NCBI GenBank assembly: GCA_018398995.1
Contig: CP073759.1
Coordinates: forward strand, 1,194,311 to 1,258,310
DNA from: Methylophilaceae bacterium
GTDB taxonomy: Bacteria; Pseudomonadota; Gammaproteobacteria; Burkholderiales; Methylophilaceae
Length of the DNA: 64,000 nt
Direction: 5' to 3'
Each line of letters opens with the position of its first letter. The first letter of the stretch is position 1. The notes under the pieces were generated by a model that saw nothing but the letters and a program-made list of their open reading frames with translations, was not told the DNA's origin and did no database searches. Both the position numbers and the translations under genes were made by a program. Positions 21,357 to 29,537 of the stretch are shown one piece after another.

Positions 21357-21515
21357 TTATTCTTTGGTCAGTTGGTTGTCTGGTTGTGTTACGGGAGCTT
21401 GTTGGGCTTCATCTGGTAACGGATAGCGCTGTTCAGGAATATACAAAGGCCCAGTTGTGCCGCAGGCAACAAGCCCGATGCACAACATAGTAATGGTCAA
21501 TAATGATTTAAACAT
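21357..21515 (-). CDS. lptM: Small lipoprotein LptM (YifL-like)
   Basis: A 52-residue lipoprotein. The hydrophobic signal ends in lipobox LVAC (Cys18), directly followed by the family motif CGTTGPLYIP, then a short Pro/Gln-rich tail. LptM aids assembly of the LptDE lipopolysaccharide translocon at the outer membrane. The position just before lysA is conserved in many proteobacteria and supports the call. Confidence 0.88.
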   Translation of the reverse strand: MFKSLLTITMLCIGLVACGTTGPLYIPEQRYPLPDEAQQAPVTQPDNQLTKE

Positions 21516-21645
21516 AATGCGTAATCGCTAAAAGTTAAGTTGATATTTTATCACCTTCTGTTTCATCAGGCTGAATATGCAATCACTTTTACCGTTCATC
21601 CCAGCCTATTTACCGATTATCGGCTGAGGCTAGAGAGTCCATAAC

Positions 21646-21675
21646 TTGATTGTGCATGATTGGACTACGTATAAG
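21646..21675 (+). promoter_or_regulatory. Candidate sigma-70 promoter of the pilin gene
   Basis: TTGATT and TATAAG with 18-bp spacing, ending 12 bp before the pilin ATG. A small inverted repeat CCGAT-T-ATCGG lies upstream (21613-21623). No sigma-54 site, common before major pilin genes, was seen here. Confidence 0.35.
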
Positions 21676-21687
21676 TAAGGTATCAAT

Positions 21688-22092
21688 ATGAAAAAAGCAA
21701 TACAACAAGGATTCACATTAATCGAAATTATGATTGTGGTAGCAATTATTGGTATTTTGGCTTCTATTGCCATTCCTAGTTATAGAGATTATGTGATGCG
21801 AGCTTATATTGTGGAGGCAACGAGTGAGCTGTCTTCTAGGCGGGCACTGATGGAGCAATTTTATCAAGATAATAGAACCTATGCCTCGGCAGGGCCATGC
21901 ACATCTGTAACCGTAGGAAAGTTTGGTGTTTCCTGTACATCTGCTGCTACAACTTATACCTTAACCGCCTCAGGTTCTGGTCTTGTGGCTGGCTTTAGAT
22001 ATAATTTGAATCAGCAAAATACCAAGACATCCGCTACCCCATGGGGAAATAGTAACTCTTGCTGGGTGACGACTAAAGGCGGTTCGTGTTAA
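21688..22092 (+). CDS. Type IV pilin-like protein (PilE-type)
   Basis: A 134-residue prepilin. A short leader ending Gly8 is followed by [24 protein letters not shown], here described by its ends: mature Phe1, Glu5 and the long hydrophobic helix are all intact. The globular part ends with a Cys pair that could form the usual disulfide loop ([11 protein letters not shown]). It resembles PilE subunits encoded at the end of minor-pilin operons. The next gene start overlaps its stop (TAATG), so it was part of an operon whose rest seems deleted. Whether it is still assembled is unknown. Confidence 0.85.
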   Translation: MKKAIQQGFTLIEIMIVVAIIGILASIAIPSYRDYVMRAYIVEATSELSSRRALMEQFYQDNRTYASAGPCTSVTVGKFGVSCTSAATTYTLTASGSGLVAGFRYNLNQQNTKTSATPWGNSNSCWVTTKGGSC

Positions 22093-22768
22093 TGATTCGA
22101 ATACCATCTGATGATTCAGCTAGACCAACAAGCGATGCTTATTTCTTTAGGCGCGGATTTAGTCTAATTGTGCTGATGGTGGTGGTTGCAATATTGGGCA
22201 TTACTGCAGCGCTGGTAGCGCCTAGCTTTGCTGAGTGGATTGCTGATACAAAGACACGATCGGTATGAATGGCTTCCTAACAAGCGCTACACTGCCTGCA
22301 GGCGTTAGCTACCCAATTAGACGGGCAAATTTAAATAATAATAGTGTTTTATTCGCGACAGAAGGCATCAAGAGTCCGGCGGCTAATATTCTAGGTTGGT
22401 TTATGGACTTGGAGGATAATTATATGATCAATGTTGATATGATACCTAATGCAGGCATTTTATATATTGCGGCAAATAGAGTGGTCGGTGACATTTGTGA
22501 TGCCACGAGTGCAGGTAGAGGATTTCAAATTAATTTCGCTTCTGGTCAAACAGCGTCGAATGTATCTTTTACCCAATTTCCAGGCATTATCACAAATATT
22601 ACGCTCTATCGTAATAAAACAGATGATCCAAATGGGCCGGTTCGCACACGGTTTGGTTATCAGAATCCAGACGGTAGCGGGGGTAGTGAAGATGCTCCAC
22701 CAACCGAGACAAGACCATCACCAAACTTTAAACAACTTAACTGGCGTGATTTGCCCAGTGCAGAGTAA
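22092..22768 (+). pseudogene. Deletion scar: 5' end of a FimT/GspH-type minor pilin joined to the 3' end of pilY1
   Basis: From 22092 a FimT/GspH-like prepilin starts (leader ending FRRG, then FSLIVLMVVVAILG, SFAEWIADTKTRSV) and stops at a TGA (22266-22268) right after the N-terminal helix. In another frame, 22265-22768 continues with sequence resembling only the C-terminus of PilY1: GWFMDLEDNYM, ICDATSAGRGFQINFASGQ and the terminal LNWRDLP. The simplest reading is a large deletion from within fimT to near the end of pilY1, losing pilV, pilW, pilX and most of pilY1. The pilin fragment also has Val instead of Glu at mature position 5. The PilY1 match is by eye and is the less certain part. Confidence 0.62.
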
Positions 22769-22777
22769 TAGATGAAT

Positions 22778-22811
22778 AGTCAGCTATTTTTTAAATAAAT
22801 AGCTGACTTTT
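22778..22811 (+). terminator. Rho-independent terminator after the pilin remnant
   Basis: AGTCAGCTATTT (22778-22789) pairs perfectly with AAATAGCTGACT (22797-22808), a 12-bp stem with a 7-nt loop followed by TTT. It lies 10 bp after the pilY1-like stop, which fits the true end of an old pil operon. Confidence 0.8.
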
Positions 22812-22835
22812 AGTTGTTAATCATTAATAAATACC

Positions 22836-23414
22836 ATGTTAAAAGTCGCTGTAGCTTTATTCATCTCTGTAATGTTGCATGTGTTAATGATACAAGCAGT
22901 TATTTGGTATTTAGAATTAACACCAAAGGTTAGATATCGTTCGTCATTCGCCAATATAGACATGGTATTGGCAATACCACAAGCGCAGGCAGTTGCACAG
23001 CCGCCGAACAATGACAAAGCTATCATCAGTCATGACACTGAAAATGCCCAGGTTATCAATGAAGCCAAGCAGAAAAAAAGGGGTCATGATGCTAATGTGG
23101 TGTTTTATTCGAATCAAGAGGTTGATCGAAAGGCTTTACCTCAATCCACAATTGACGAGCTTGCGCTCAATGCAATACCGTATTCCGGTTTGCCAATAAG
23201 TTTGCGACTATTTATTAATATGGCTGGTCGATTAGTCAAGATTGAGCGTATTGGTGTACTGGCGCAAGATGATCTGTTTGTCAGCACATTAGAACAGTTG
23301 CTATTTAAAACCGTTTTTTTACCAGCACGACGTGATCGTATGGATGTCAATTCCTATCAGGATGTCCAGTTTAGTTTTGAACAATCAGCTCATGCGATTA
23401 AGCATGACCAGTAG
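22836..23414 (+). CDS. Hypothetical TonB-like protein with one membrane helix
   Basis: A 192-residue protein with a short N-terminal membrane anchor (about 3-26), a variable, partly charged middle, and a C-terminal part (about 128-185; LRLFINMAGRLVKIERIGVL...FLPARRDRMDVNS) that resembles the C-terminal fold of TonB or TolA. There is no Pro-rich spacer. It follows the terminator of the pilin remnant and its last 17 bp overlap the convergent Gx-transporter gene. Its function is unknown; a periplasm-facing envelope role is likely from topology. Confidence 0.65.
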   Translation: MLKVAVALFISVMLHVLMIQAVIWYLELTPKVRYRSSFANIDMVLAIPQAQAVAQPPNNDKAIISHDTENAQVINEAKQKKRGHDANVVFYSNQEVDRKALPQSTIDELALNAIPYSGLPISLRLFINMAGRLVKIERIGVLAQDDLFVSTLEQLLFKTVFLPARRDRMDVNSYQDVQFSFEQSAHAIKHDQ

Positions 23415-23925
23415 AAAAGCGTTCCTTTTGCATGAGTCTTGAGCATATTACGCCATTTACAAAACCAAATAATAAAGCAGCTAATGCAAATATTGGGATT
23501 AAGTAACTGACGCCTGCATGTGGAATAAGCCACAATCTAACGATTAAAAGTTGCCCTGCAATGTGTGCAAATGCAGCTAGAATACTCAACGTAATAGCAC
23601 TAAAATATTGTTTTGGTAAATGCTGTGCAAGCCACAATACCCCTAAGCTAACTAATGCGCCAGATAAGCTCAACACAAAGGCAGGTGATAGGAAGTGACC
23701 AAGCAATAGACTACTGGCAAATACGCGCAAGATACTTACCCATGCTGCCGTGCCAAATCCGTATTGGATGAGCACATATAGCGTAATAATGTTGGCAAGC
23801 CCTGGTTTGACGCCGGGTAAGGGCGATGGAAATAAGGCTTCCAGCACATGCAAGCCAATTGCTAATGCCGTGAGTTTAGCAATGTGATGATCTTCTTTGG
23901 TGGTTTGTAGGCTAATTATTTTCAT
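23398..23925 (-). CDS. Gx transporter family membrane protein (heptaprenyl diphosphate synthase component I-like)
   Basis: A 175-residue protein with about five hydrophobic segments and the family motif LFPSPLPGVKPGLANI near the N-terminus. This S-component-like family (Hpre_diP_synt_I) is often encoded with ApbE and NusG_II proteins and is suspected of moving a flavin or related precursor across the inner membrane. Here it lies 14 bp after the NusG_II gene and is the last gene of the long minus-strand run. The family call is good; the transport role is inference from context. Confidence 0.82.
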   Translation of the reverse strand: MKIISLQTTKEDHHIAKLTALAIGLHVLEALFPSPLPGVKPGLANIITLYVLIQYGFGTAAWVSILRVFASSLLLGHFLSPAFVLSLSGALVSLGVLWLAQHLPKQYFSAITLSILAAFAHIAGQLLIVRLWLIPHAGVSYLIPIFALAALLFGFVNGVICSRLMQKERFSTGHA

Positions 23926-23939
23926 TGCGCCAGTGTGTG

Positions 23940-24323
23940 TTAATAGCTGAGCGAGTCATAAGGCTTTTTTTCGCCGATGAGCTGTAGACTAATCTGATTG
24001 GGCAAACAGATGGCGACCTGCCCTGCTCGTGCTAGCCAACCTTGATGTACGCAATATTGATTGGTGCAGGGTGATTGCTTAAAACGTACTTTACCTTGAT
24101 GGATGCTGATGTGTGACTCACCTAGTGGGCCATGTATATGAAGCTCGCGTGTTTGATTTAAATCATAAGTACCAATCATTTTATCTGCTTGGCGAATTTG
24201 TAATTGGCTTGCAGGTGCGTTGCTCCATAGTGTCTGGAATAGCCAGATGACCGTTATTGCACTGATGACGATGACGAGCCAGTCGCCTAATAACGGCTGG
24301 CTTCCCTTATTAAACTTAATCAA
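23940..24323 (-). CDS. NusG domain II-containing membrane-anchored protein
   Basis: A 127-residue protein with one N-terminal membrane helix (about 13-33) and an outward-facing NusG_II domain carrying the conserved pattern SPCTNQYCVHQGWL and CLPNQISLQLIG. Despite the domain name it is not a transcription factor. Such proteins co-occur with ApbE flavin transferases in extracytoplasmic electron-transfer loci. Its start overlaps the apbE stop by 8 bp, indicating coupled translation. Confidence 0.83.
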   Translation of the reverse strand: MIKFNKGSQPLLGDWLVIVISAITVIWLFQTLWSNAPASQLQIRQADKMIGTYDLNQTRELHIHGPLGESHISIHQGKVRFKQSPCTNQYCVHQGWLARAGQVAICLPNQISLQLIGEKKPYDSLSY

Positions 24324-25362
24324 TGTGAATGACCTTCAGCTGTTTCTCTGTGCTGTTATCTAACCAAGACAACCGTTTTTGCATCGCATGGCTAACTTGA
24401 ATATTGTGTTCAGTAGATATAATTAAAAAGTGCTTAACACCCATTGCTTTTGCAGCCTCTAATCTCGCATCAGCCTTTGCAATAAAAATAGGCTTAGATG
24501 CAACATCTGATAATACACCTGCATTAGATTGCGGTGGAATTAATACGGTTACTGATTGTATATTTTGCACAGGATAACCCGTTTTGGGGTCTATTACATG
24601 GCAATAGCGTTTTCCATCCAGATGAAAATAACGCTGATAATCACCAGATGTACCAATCGCCCAGCCGCTAGGTAATGCTATAGTGGCTATCGCATTGGGT
24701 TGACGAGGGTGTTGAATACCAACACGCCAAGGTGCATTGCCGTGTTTACCAAGTGCAATAATATTGCCACCAATATTGATGAGCGCATGATTAATACGCT
24801 GTTGTTTTAAATAAGCCAGCCCCTTATCAAGCGCGTAACCTTTCGCATGGCCACCTAAATCTAACTGCACACTGGCATTCGTGCTATGAATTTGATTGCC
24901 ATTAACAACGATGTCGGTCATTGTTGGATTTTGTGCCAGAAGATTGTTCACCGCTTTTGTATCAACCCTATGTGGCGTAAACGTATCGCTTTGAAATCCC
25001 CATAGATTAATCAATTGACCGATACTTGGATTAAAAGCACCTTGAGATTGAGTCGATAAGCTTGTGATATCAGCAATCATGGTTGCAATATCAGGCTTCA
25101 CGGTAATCGGTGTTTGGCCTGTTGCAAATGCTTGGTTAATGGTATTGATTTCACTTGGTTGCCAAGCATGCAGACGTTGATGTAAAACGTTATATTGATG
25201 AATAATTGCAGTAGCAATCGACTGGGCACGCGCATCGGTTTCCCCGTAAATAGAGATATCGACTAAAGTGCCAAAAACGTAGGCTTGGGTATTGTAGAGA
25301 GGTTCTTTCGGACTACAGCTAATCAGTAGTAATGCCGTGAACAGTAAGAAAAGTTGGCGCAT
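24316..25362 (-). CDS. apbE: FAD:protein FMN transferase ApbE (lipoprotein)
   Basis: A 348-residue enzyme attaching FMN covalently to Thr/Ser of periplasmic flavoproteins. A lipoprotein signal ends LISC (Cys16). Family motifs include VFGTLVDISIYG, the FAD-binding LDLGGHAKGYALDKG and NIGGNIIALG, and the metal/active-site region TSGDYQRYF...HVIDPKTGYP. No target with an FMN_bind domain, and no Rnf or Nqr gene, lies in the window. It lies 16 bp after gshB, with the NusG_II and Gx genes downstream. Confidence 0.94.
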   Translation of the reverse strand: MRQLFLLFTALLLISCSPKEPLYNTQAYVFGTLVDISIYGETDARAQSIATAIIHQYNVLHQRLHAWQPSEINTINQAFATGQTPITVKPDIATMIADITSLSTQSQGAFNPSIGQLINLWGFQSDTFTPHRVDTKAVNNLLAQNPTMTDIVVNGNQIHSTNASVQLDLGGHAKGYALDKGLAYLKQQRINHALINIGGNIIALGKHGNAPWRVGIQHPRQPNAIATIALPSGWAIGTSGDYQRYFHLDGKRYCHVIDPKTGYPVQNIQSVTVLIPPQSNAGVLSDVASKPIFIAKADARLEAAKAMGVKHFLIISTEHNIQVSHAMQKRLSWLDNSTEKQLKVIHID

Positions 25363-25378
25363 AAGCGCTACTATAACG

Positions 25379-26329
25379 CTAGTGTGATTTAGATTCTAGC
25401 TTGCTTATTAAAGCATTTAAGAAAATTTGTGCCGGTTTGCAGTTTGTTTGTGCTGCTATCTCCACGATACCTGTGGGGCTAGTGACGTTAATTTCGGTCA
25501 AATAATCACCAATGACATCCAAACCAACAAAAAATAAGCCTTCTTCTTTTAACGTTTTGCCTATTGTTGTTGCAATCTCCAAATCGCGTGTAGAAAGCGG
25601 TCGCACCACGCCTTTACCACCAGCTGCCAAATTGCCACGTGTTTCCCCTGCTTTGGGAATGCGTGCCAGCGCATAAGGTAACGGATTGCCATCAATCACA
25701 ATGATACGTTTATCTCCTTGTGTAATTGCTGGTAAATATTGTTGCGCCATAATGGTTTGCTTACCGAAGTGAGTAATGGTCTCTAAAATCACATTCAGAT
25801 TCAGGTCGTTTTTTGTGAGTCTAAATATACTCGCCCCCCCCATACCATCTAGCGGTTTGACCACAATCTCTTGCTGTTTGTTTAAAAAATCAATAATCAA
25901 ATCAGCTTGGCTGGTTACTAAAAACGCAGGGCAAAATTGTGGAAATCTGGCAACAGATAATTTTTCATTCCAACTACGCACAGTGATTGGATTATTAATC
26001 ACATAACCACCTTGTTTGTTGGCAAGCTCTAATAAATAAGTACTGTATAAATATTCATTATCAAACGGCGGGTCTTTGCGCATGATGATTGCATCAAAGT
26101 CTGTTGGCAACTGCTCTGTGATTTCTGATAAGGCATACCAGTTTTCTGCATTCGAAAAAGAAAATGCTTGTGTTTTTAAATGAACAACATCATGACGTAA
26201 AAAGATATCTTGTTGTTGGCAAACAAATAATTGGTGACCTTGCGCAGCAGCTTCACGCATCATAGCGACGCTGGTATCTTTTACCAGTTTTAGGCTGGCA
26301 TAAGGGTCGAGAATGAAGAGGAACTTCAT
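25379..26329 (-). CDS. gshB: Glutathione synthase
   Basis: A 316-residue ATP-grasp enzyme joining gamma-glutamylcysteine and glycine. Motifs include IMRKDPPFDNEYLYSTYLLE, PLDGMGGASIFR (ATP loop) and FVGLDVIGDYLTEINVTSPTG, typical of proteobacterial GshB. The start ATG overlaps the gshA stop (4 bp), so the two enzymes of glutathione synthesis are translated together. Confidence 0.97.
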   Translation of the reverse strand: MKFLFILDPYASLKLVKDTSVAMMREAAAQGHQLFVCQQQDIFLRHDVVHLKTQAFSFSNAENWYALSEITEQLPTDFDAIIMRKDPPFDNEYLYSTYLLELANKQGGYVINNPITVRSWNEKLSVARFPQFCPAFLVTSQADLIIDFLNKQQEIVVKPLDGMGGASIFRLTKNDLNLNVILETITHFGKQTIMAQQYLPAITQGDKRIIVIDGNPLPYALARIPKAGETRGNLAAGGKGVVRPLSTRDLEIATTIGKTLKEEGLFFVGLDVIGDYLTEINVTSPTGIVEIAAQTNCKPAQIFLNALISKLESKSH

Positions 26330-27633
26330 GCAGCGAGAAACTCCCGCATCGGATCTGCATGTTCAAGTTCAATAGAAGCTGCTAATAAGGCTAGTCGGGC
26401 CACAACACCATACGCATAAAAGCGATTAGGGACAGTATCAGGTGAATCTGCACAGTCCGGTAAAGTGCAAGGCTTTTCAAAAGCCAGCGGCACAAAATGC
26501 GCACCAGGTGCATTTAAATTTTCATCTGTATCGCGATTGGTATGCACACGGTAAAAGCCGCCAATCACAAAGTGATCCATCATATACACCACAGGTTCAG
26601 CAACAGCACCATCAATGCTCTCAAATGTATAAACACCCTCTTGAATAATCACTTCAGATACTTGTTGACCTTCTTTGATGACGGACATTTTATTGCGTGT
26701 TTTACGATTCAGTCCGCGCACTTCATCCGCCGATTTAACCGTCATAATCCCCATGCCATACGTGCCTGCATTGGCTTTGATAATCACATAGGGTTCTTGC
26801 TCAATACCATATTCTGCATACTTAATTTTGATTTTCTTGAGTAGCGCATTGACTTTAATAGCCAAACACTCTTCACCAGTGCGGGCATTAAAATCAATCC
26901 CTTCACAACTTTCAAAATAAGGATTCAGTAACCACTCATCGATATTAAGTATGCTTGCAAAATCAGCGATAACTTGATTGTAGGCTGAAAAATGGTTAGT
27001 TTTGCGACGTGAATGCCAGCCAGCGTGCAAGGGAGGAATTAAGTTTTGCTCTAGATTTTTCAATATTTCAGGAATGCCACCTGATAAATCATTATTCAGC
27101 AAAATAGCGCAGCTATCAAAATCACCAAGCTCAGCATTTTTTAGCTTTATACGATTACCTTCACGCACAATAGGTTCGATTAGCAAGGTTTGTCCATCTT
27201 GACCGGCAAGCGCTGTGGGTTCTGTTATTTCTGGCGAGACGCTGCCGACTCTCACATCTAAGCCAGCCGCTTTAAGCATATGCACTAACGCAATTACATT
27301 TTGTATGTAGTAGGTATTGCGCGAATGATTTTCTGGAATAATCAGTAGACGATGGGCCTCTGGACAGACTTTTTCAATAGCAACCATAGCGGCTTGGACG
27401 CTTAAACTGAGAAACTCAGGATTGAGATTATTAAAGCCAGCTGGGAATAAGTTGGTATCCACTGGCGCTAATTTAAAGCCGCTATTACGTAAATCAACAG
27501 AGGCATAAAAAGGGGAGCTATGCTCTAACCATTGTGTACGAAACCAGTGCTCAATATCTGGCATAGACTGCAGCATGCGTTTTTCTAAATCTAAAAGAGG
27601 ACCGCTTAATGCAGTTGTTAAATGAGGGACCAT
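26326..27633 (-). CDS. gshA: Glutamate-cysteine ligase (proteobacterial type)
   Basis: A 435-residue protein matching the gshA type found in many betaproteobacteria and acidithiobacilli rather than the E. coli form. Recognisable parts are FYASVDLRNSGFKLAPVDTN, LLNNDLSGGIPEIL, PPLHAGWHSRRKTNHF and KANAGTYGMGIM. It makes gamma-glutamylcysteine, the first and usually rate-limiting step of glutathione synthesis. It follows lipA by 25 bp and overlaps gshB. Confidence 0.94.
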   Translation of the reverse strand: MVPHLTTALSGPLLDLEKRMLQSMPDIEHWFRTQWLEHSSPFYASVDLRNSGFKLAPVDTNLFPAGFNNLNPEFLSLSVQAAMVAIEKVCPEAHRLLIIPENHSRNTYYIQNVIALVHMLKAAGLDVRVGSVSPEITEPTALAGQDGQTLLIEPIVREGNRIKLKNAELGDFDSCAILLNNDLSGGIPEILKNLEQNLIPPLHAGWHSRRKTNHFSAYNQVIADFASILNIDEWLLNPYFESCEGIDFNARTGEECLAIKVNALLKKIKIKYAEYGIEQEPYVIIKANAGTYGMGIMTVKSADEVRGLNRKTRNKMSVIKEGQQVSEVIIQEGVYTFESIDGAVAEPVVYMMDHFVIGGFYRVHTNRDTDENLNAPGAHFVPLAFEKPCTLPDCADSPDTVPNRFYAYGVVARLALLAASIELEHADPMREFLAA

Positions 27634-27658
27634 CGATACTCTCTATATAATGAGGCGG

Positions 27659-28627
27659 TTAAATAACATGACCTGCTTGTAAGTCGGCATGATAACTACT
27701 TCTTACCATGGGGCCACTTGCCGTATTATTAAAGCCCATGGCGTCAGCTTTTTGTTTTAGTGCATCAAACGCTGCAGGTTCTACATAACGCATCACTGGT
27801 AAATGGTGCACGCTGGGTTGTAAATATTGTCCCAATGTCAGCATGCTGACATGATGTGCGCGCAAGTCATTCATGACCGCTACTATTTCATCATCTGTTT
27901 CGCCTAAACCTAGCATCAAGCCTGATTTGGTTGGAATTTGTGGGTAAATCTCATGAAAAGCTTTGAGCAAATTAAGAGAGTTTTGGTAATCAGAGCCTGG
28001 ACGCGCTTGTTTATAAAGGCGAGGAATAGTCTCTAAATTATGGTTCATGACATCAGGCGGGGCTTCTTTTAAAATGCGCAAAGCAACGTCTAAACGACCA
28101 CGAAAATCAGGTACTAGAATCTCAATTTTAATGTTAGGACAAGCTGAGCGTATTGCTTTGATACAGTTAACAAAATGCTGGGCGCCACCATCTATCAAAT
28201 CATCACGATCGACACTGGTAATGACTACATAACGAAGTTGCATTTCTGCAATCGTTTTTGCTAGGTTCGCCGGCTCATTCACATCTGGTGGTAATGGTTT
28301 GCCATGTGCAACATCACAGAATGGACAGCGACGTGTGCAAATATCGCCTAAAACCATAAAGGTAGCTGTGCCACTACTAAAGCATTCACCAATATTGGGA
28401 CAACTGGCTTCTTCACAAACGGTATGCAAATTGTTATTGCGGAGCGCTTGTTTAATTTCTTGAAAACGTTTGCCATTTGGCATTTTCATCCGTATCCACT
28501 CTGGCTTACGCAGCGTTGGCTGCGGCACAATTTTAATTGGAATACGCGATGTTTTTTCTGCATCAATTTCTTTGACCCCAGCGATTTTTTTTGGTGGTCT
28601 TGTTGTTGTCATGTCGAATGTCGTCAT
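27659..28627 (-). CDS. lipA: Lipoyl synthase
   Basis: A 322-residue radical-SAM enzyme inserting two sulfurs into protein-bound octanoate. The auxiliary cluster motif is [13 protein letters not shown], and the radical-SAM motif [10 protein letters not shown] lies about 30 residues later. The C-terminal RSSYHADLQ carries the conserved Ser ligand. Its start overlaps the lipB stop by 4 bp, giving a tightly coupled lipB–lipA pair. Confidence 0.97.
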   Translation of the reverse strand: MTTFDMTTTRPPKKIAGVKEIDAEKTSRIPIKIVPQPTLRKPEWIRMKMPNGKRFQEIKQALRNNNLHTVCEEASCPNIGECFSSGTATFMVLGDICTRRCPFCDVAHGKPLPPDVNEPANLAKTIAEMQLRYVVITSVDRDDLIDGGAQHFVNCIKAIRSACPNIKIEILVPDFRGRLDVALRILKEAPPDVMNHNLETIPRLYKQARPGSDYQNSLNLLKAFHEIYPQIPTKSGLMLGLGETDDEIVAVMNDLRAHHVSMLTLGQYLQPSVHHLPVMRYVEPAAFDALKQKADAMGFNNTASGPMVRSSYHADLQAGHVI

Positions 28628-29247
28628 ATTATTTCATTCTTGCATTTGCTCAATTTATTTTCCAATATGCTGAGTAAAGCCTCGCCAACTGCATGCGGTG
28701 TTTGCTCAACATTCCAGTCTTTCATTTGTGTCATTTCCAAGCCAGCATAACCACATGGATCGATAGCAGAAAAAGGGGTTAAGTCCATATCAACATTTAA
28801 ACTCAAGCCATGATAACAACAGTTCTTTTTTAATCTTAACCCAACAGATGCAATTTTTTTATTGTTGATATAAACGCCTGGGGCATTTTTTTGTGTTGTT
28901 GCTTGGATCGCATGCGCTGCTAATAATTCAATCATACTGCCCTCAATGATATCGACTAAATCACGCACCTTCAGCCCTCGTCTAGCTAAATCAATCATTA
29001 AATAAATGATAACCTGACCTAAGCCATGATAAGTTATTTTCCCACCGCGATCGACATTTACAACAGGAATGTGGTTTTGCGGTAATCTGACCTGATTGCG
29101 ATTCAAGCCTAAGGTGTAAATACTATCATGCTCCGTTAGCCATAGCTCATCATGGGTTTCCGCTGTACGACTATGGGTAAACACTTGCATTTTTTTAAGG
29201 GTTGTTTGGTAGTCAGTGCGCCCAAGATTGCGCGTAATCAGTAACAT
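28624..29247 (-). CDS. lipB: Octanoyl-ACP:protein N-octanoyltransferase LipB
   Basis: A 207-residue enzyme moving octanoate from ACP to lipoyl domains. Motifs [19 protein letters not shown] and the [23 protein letters not shown] region (Lys in KIASVG) and [12 protein letters not shown] are intact. The catalytic Cys is in DPCGY. It follows ybeD by 8 bp and overlaps lipA, the classic ybeD–lipB–lipA order. Confidence 0.96.
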   Translation of the reverse strand: MLLITRNLGRTDYQTTLKKMQVFTHSRTAETHDELWLTEHDSIYTLGLNRNQVRLPQNHIPVVNVDRGGKITYHGLGQVIIYLMIDLARRGLKVRDLVDIIEGSMIELLAAHAIQATTQKNAPGVYINNKKIASVGLRLKKNCCYHGLSLNVDMDLTPFSAIDPCGYAGLEMTQMKDWNVEQTPHAVGEALLSILENKLSKCKNEII

Positions 29248-29255
29248 CGTAAACT

Positions 29256-29537
29256 TTAAAGCACGTATTTAACCAGTGGGTGGCTGGTTAATGCACGATA
29301 GATATTATCTAGCTGTAATTTGGATTCAACCTGACACAAGCAAGTTAGGCTCGTGTAATTCCCTTTCGCACTGTCTTTCATTTCTATCTTGCTTGCATCA
29401 AAACCAGGTACATATTTCTGAATAATGTTGATAATTTCAATACTAAAATTATCTTGTGTTTTGCCCATTACCTTAATCGGAAACTCGCATGGAAATTCGA
29501 TTAAGCTTTCTTCTGTATCTGTATTTTTATCGGTCAT
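29256..29537 (-). CDS. ybeD: YbeD / DUF493 family protein
   Basis: A 93-residue protein with an ACT-like fold. The conserved part is IEFPCEFPIKVMGK at the N-terminus and the GNYTSLTCLCQVESKLQLDNIYRAL region. Its role is unsettled; it is nearly always found between the DD-carboxypeptidase and lipB genes, as here. Its start shares a base with the dacA stop. Confidence 0.9.
   Translation of the reverse strand: MTDKNTDTEESLIEFPCEFPIKVMGKTQDNFSIEIINIIQKYVPGFDASKIEMKDSAKGNYTSLTCLCQVESKLQLDNIYRALTSHPLVKYVL

Noticed and set aside
22265-22768. An independent small gene starting at ATG 22265.
   Set aside because: No signal peptide or ribosome site, overlaps the pilin stop, and looks like the tail of PilY1; listed in the deletion scar.
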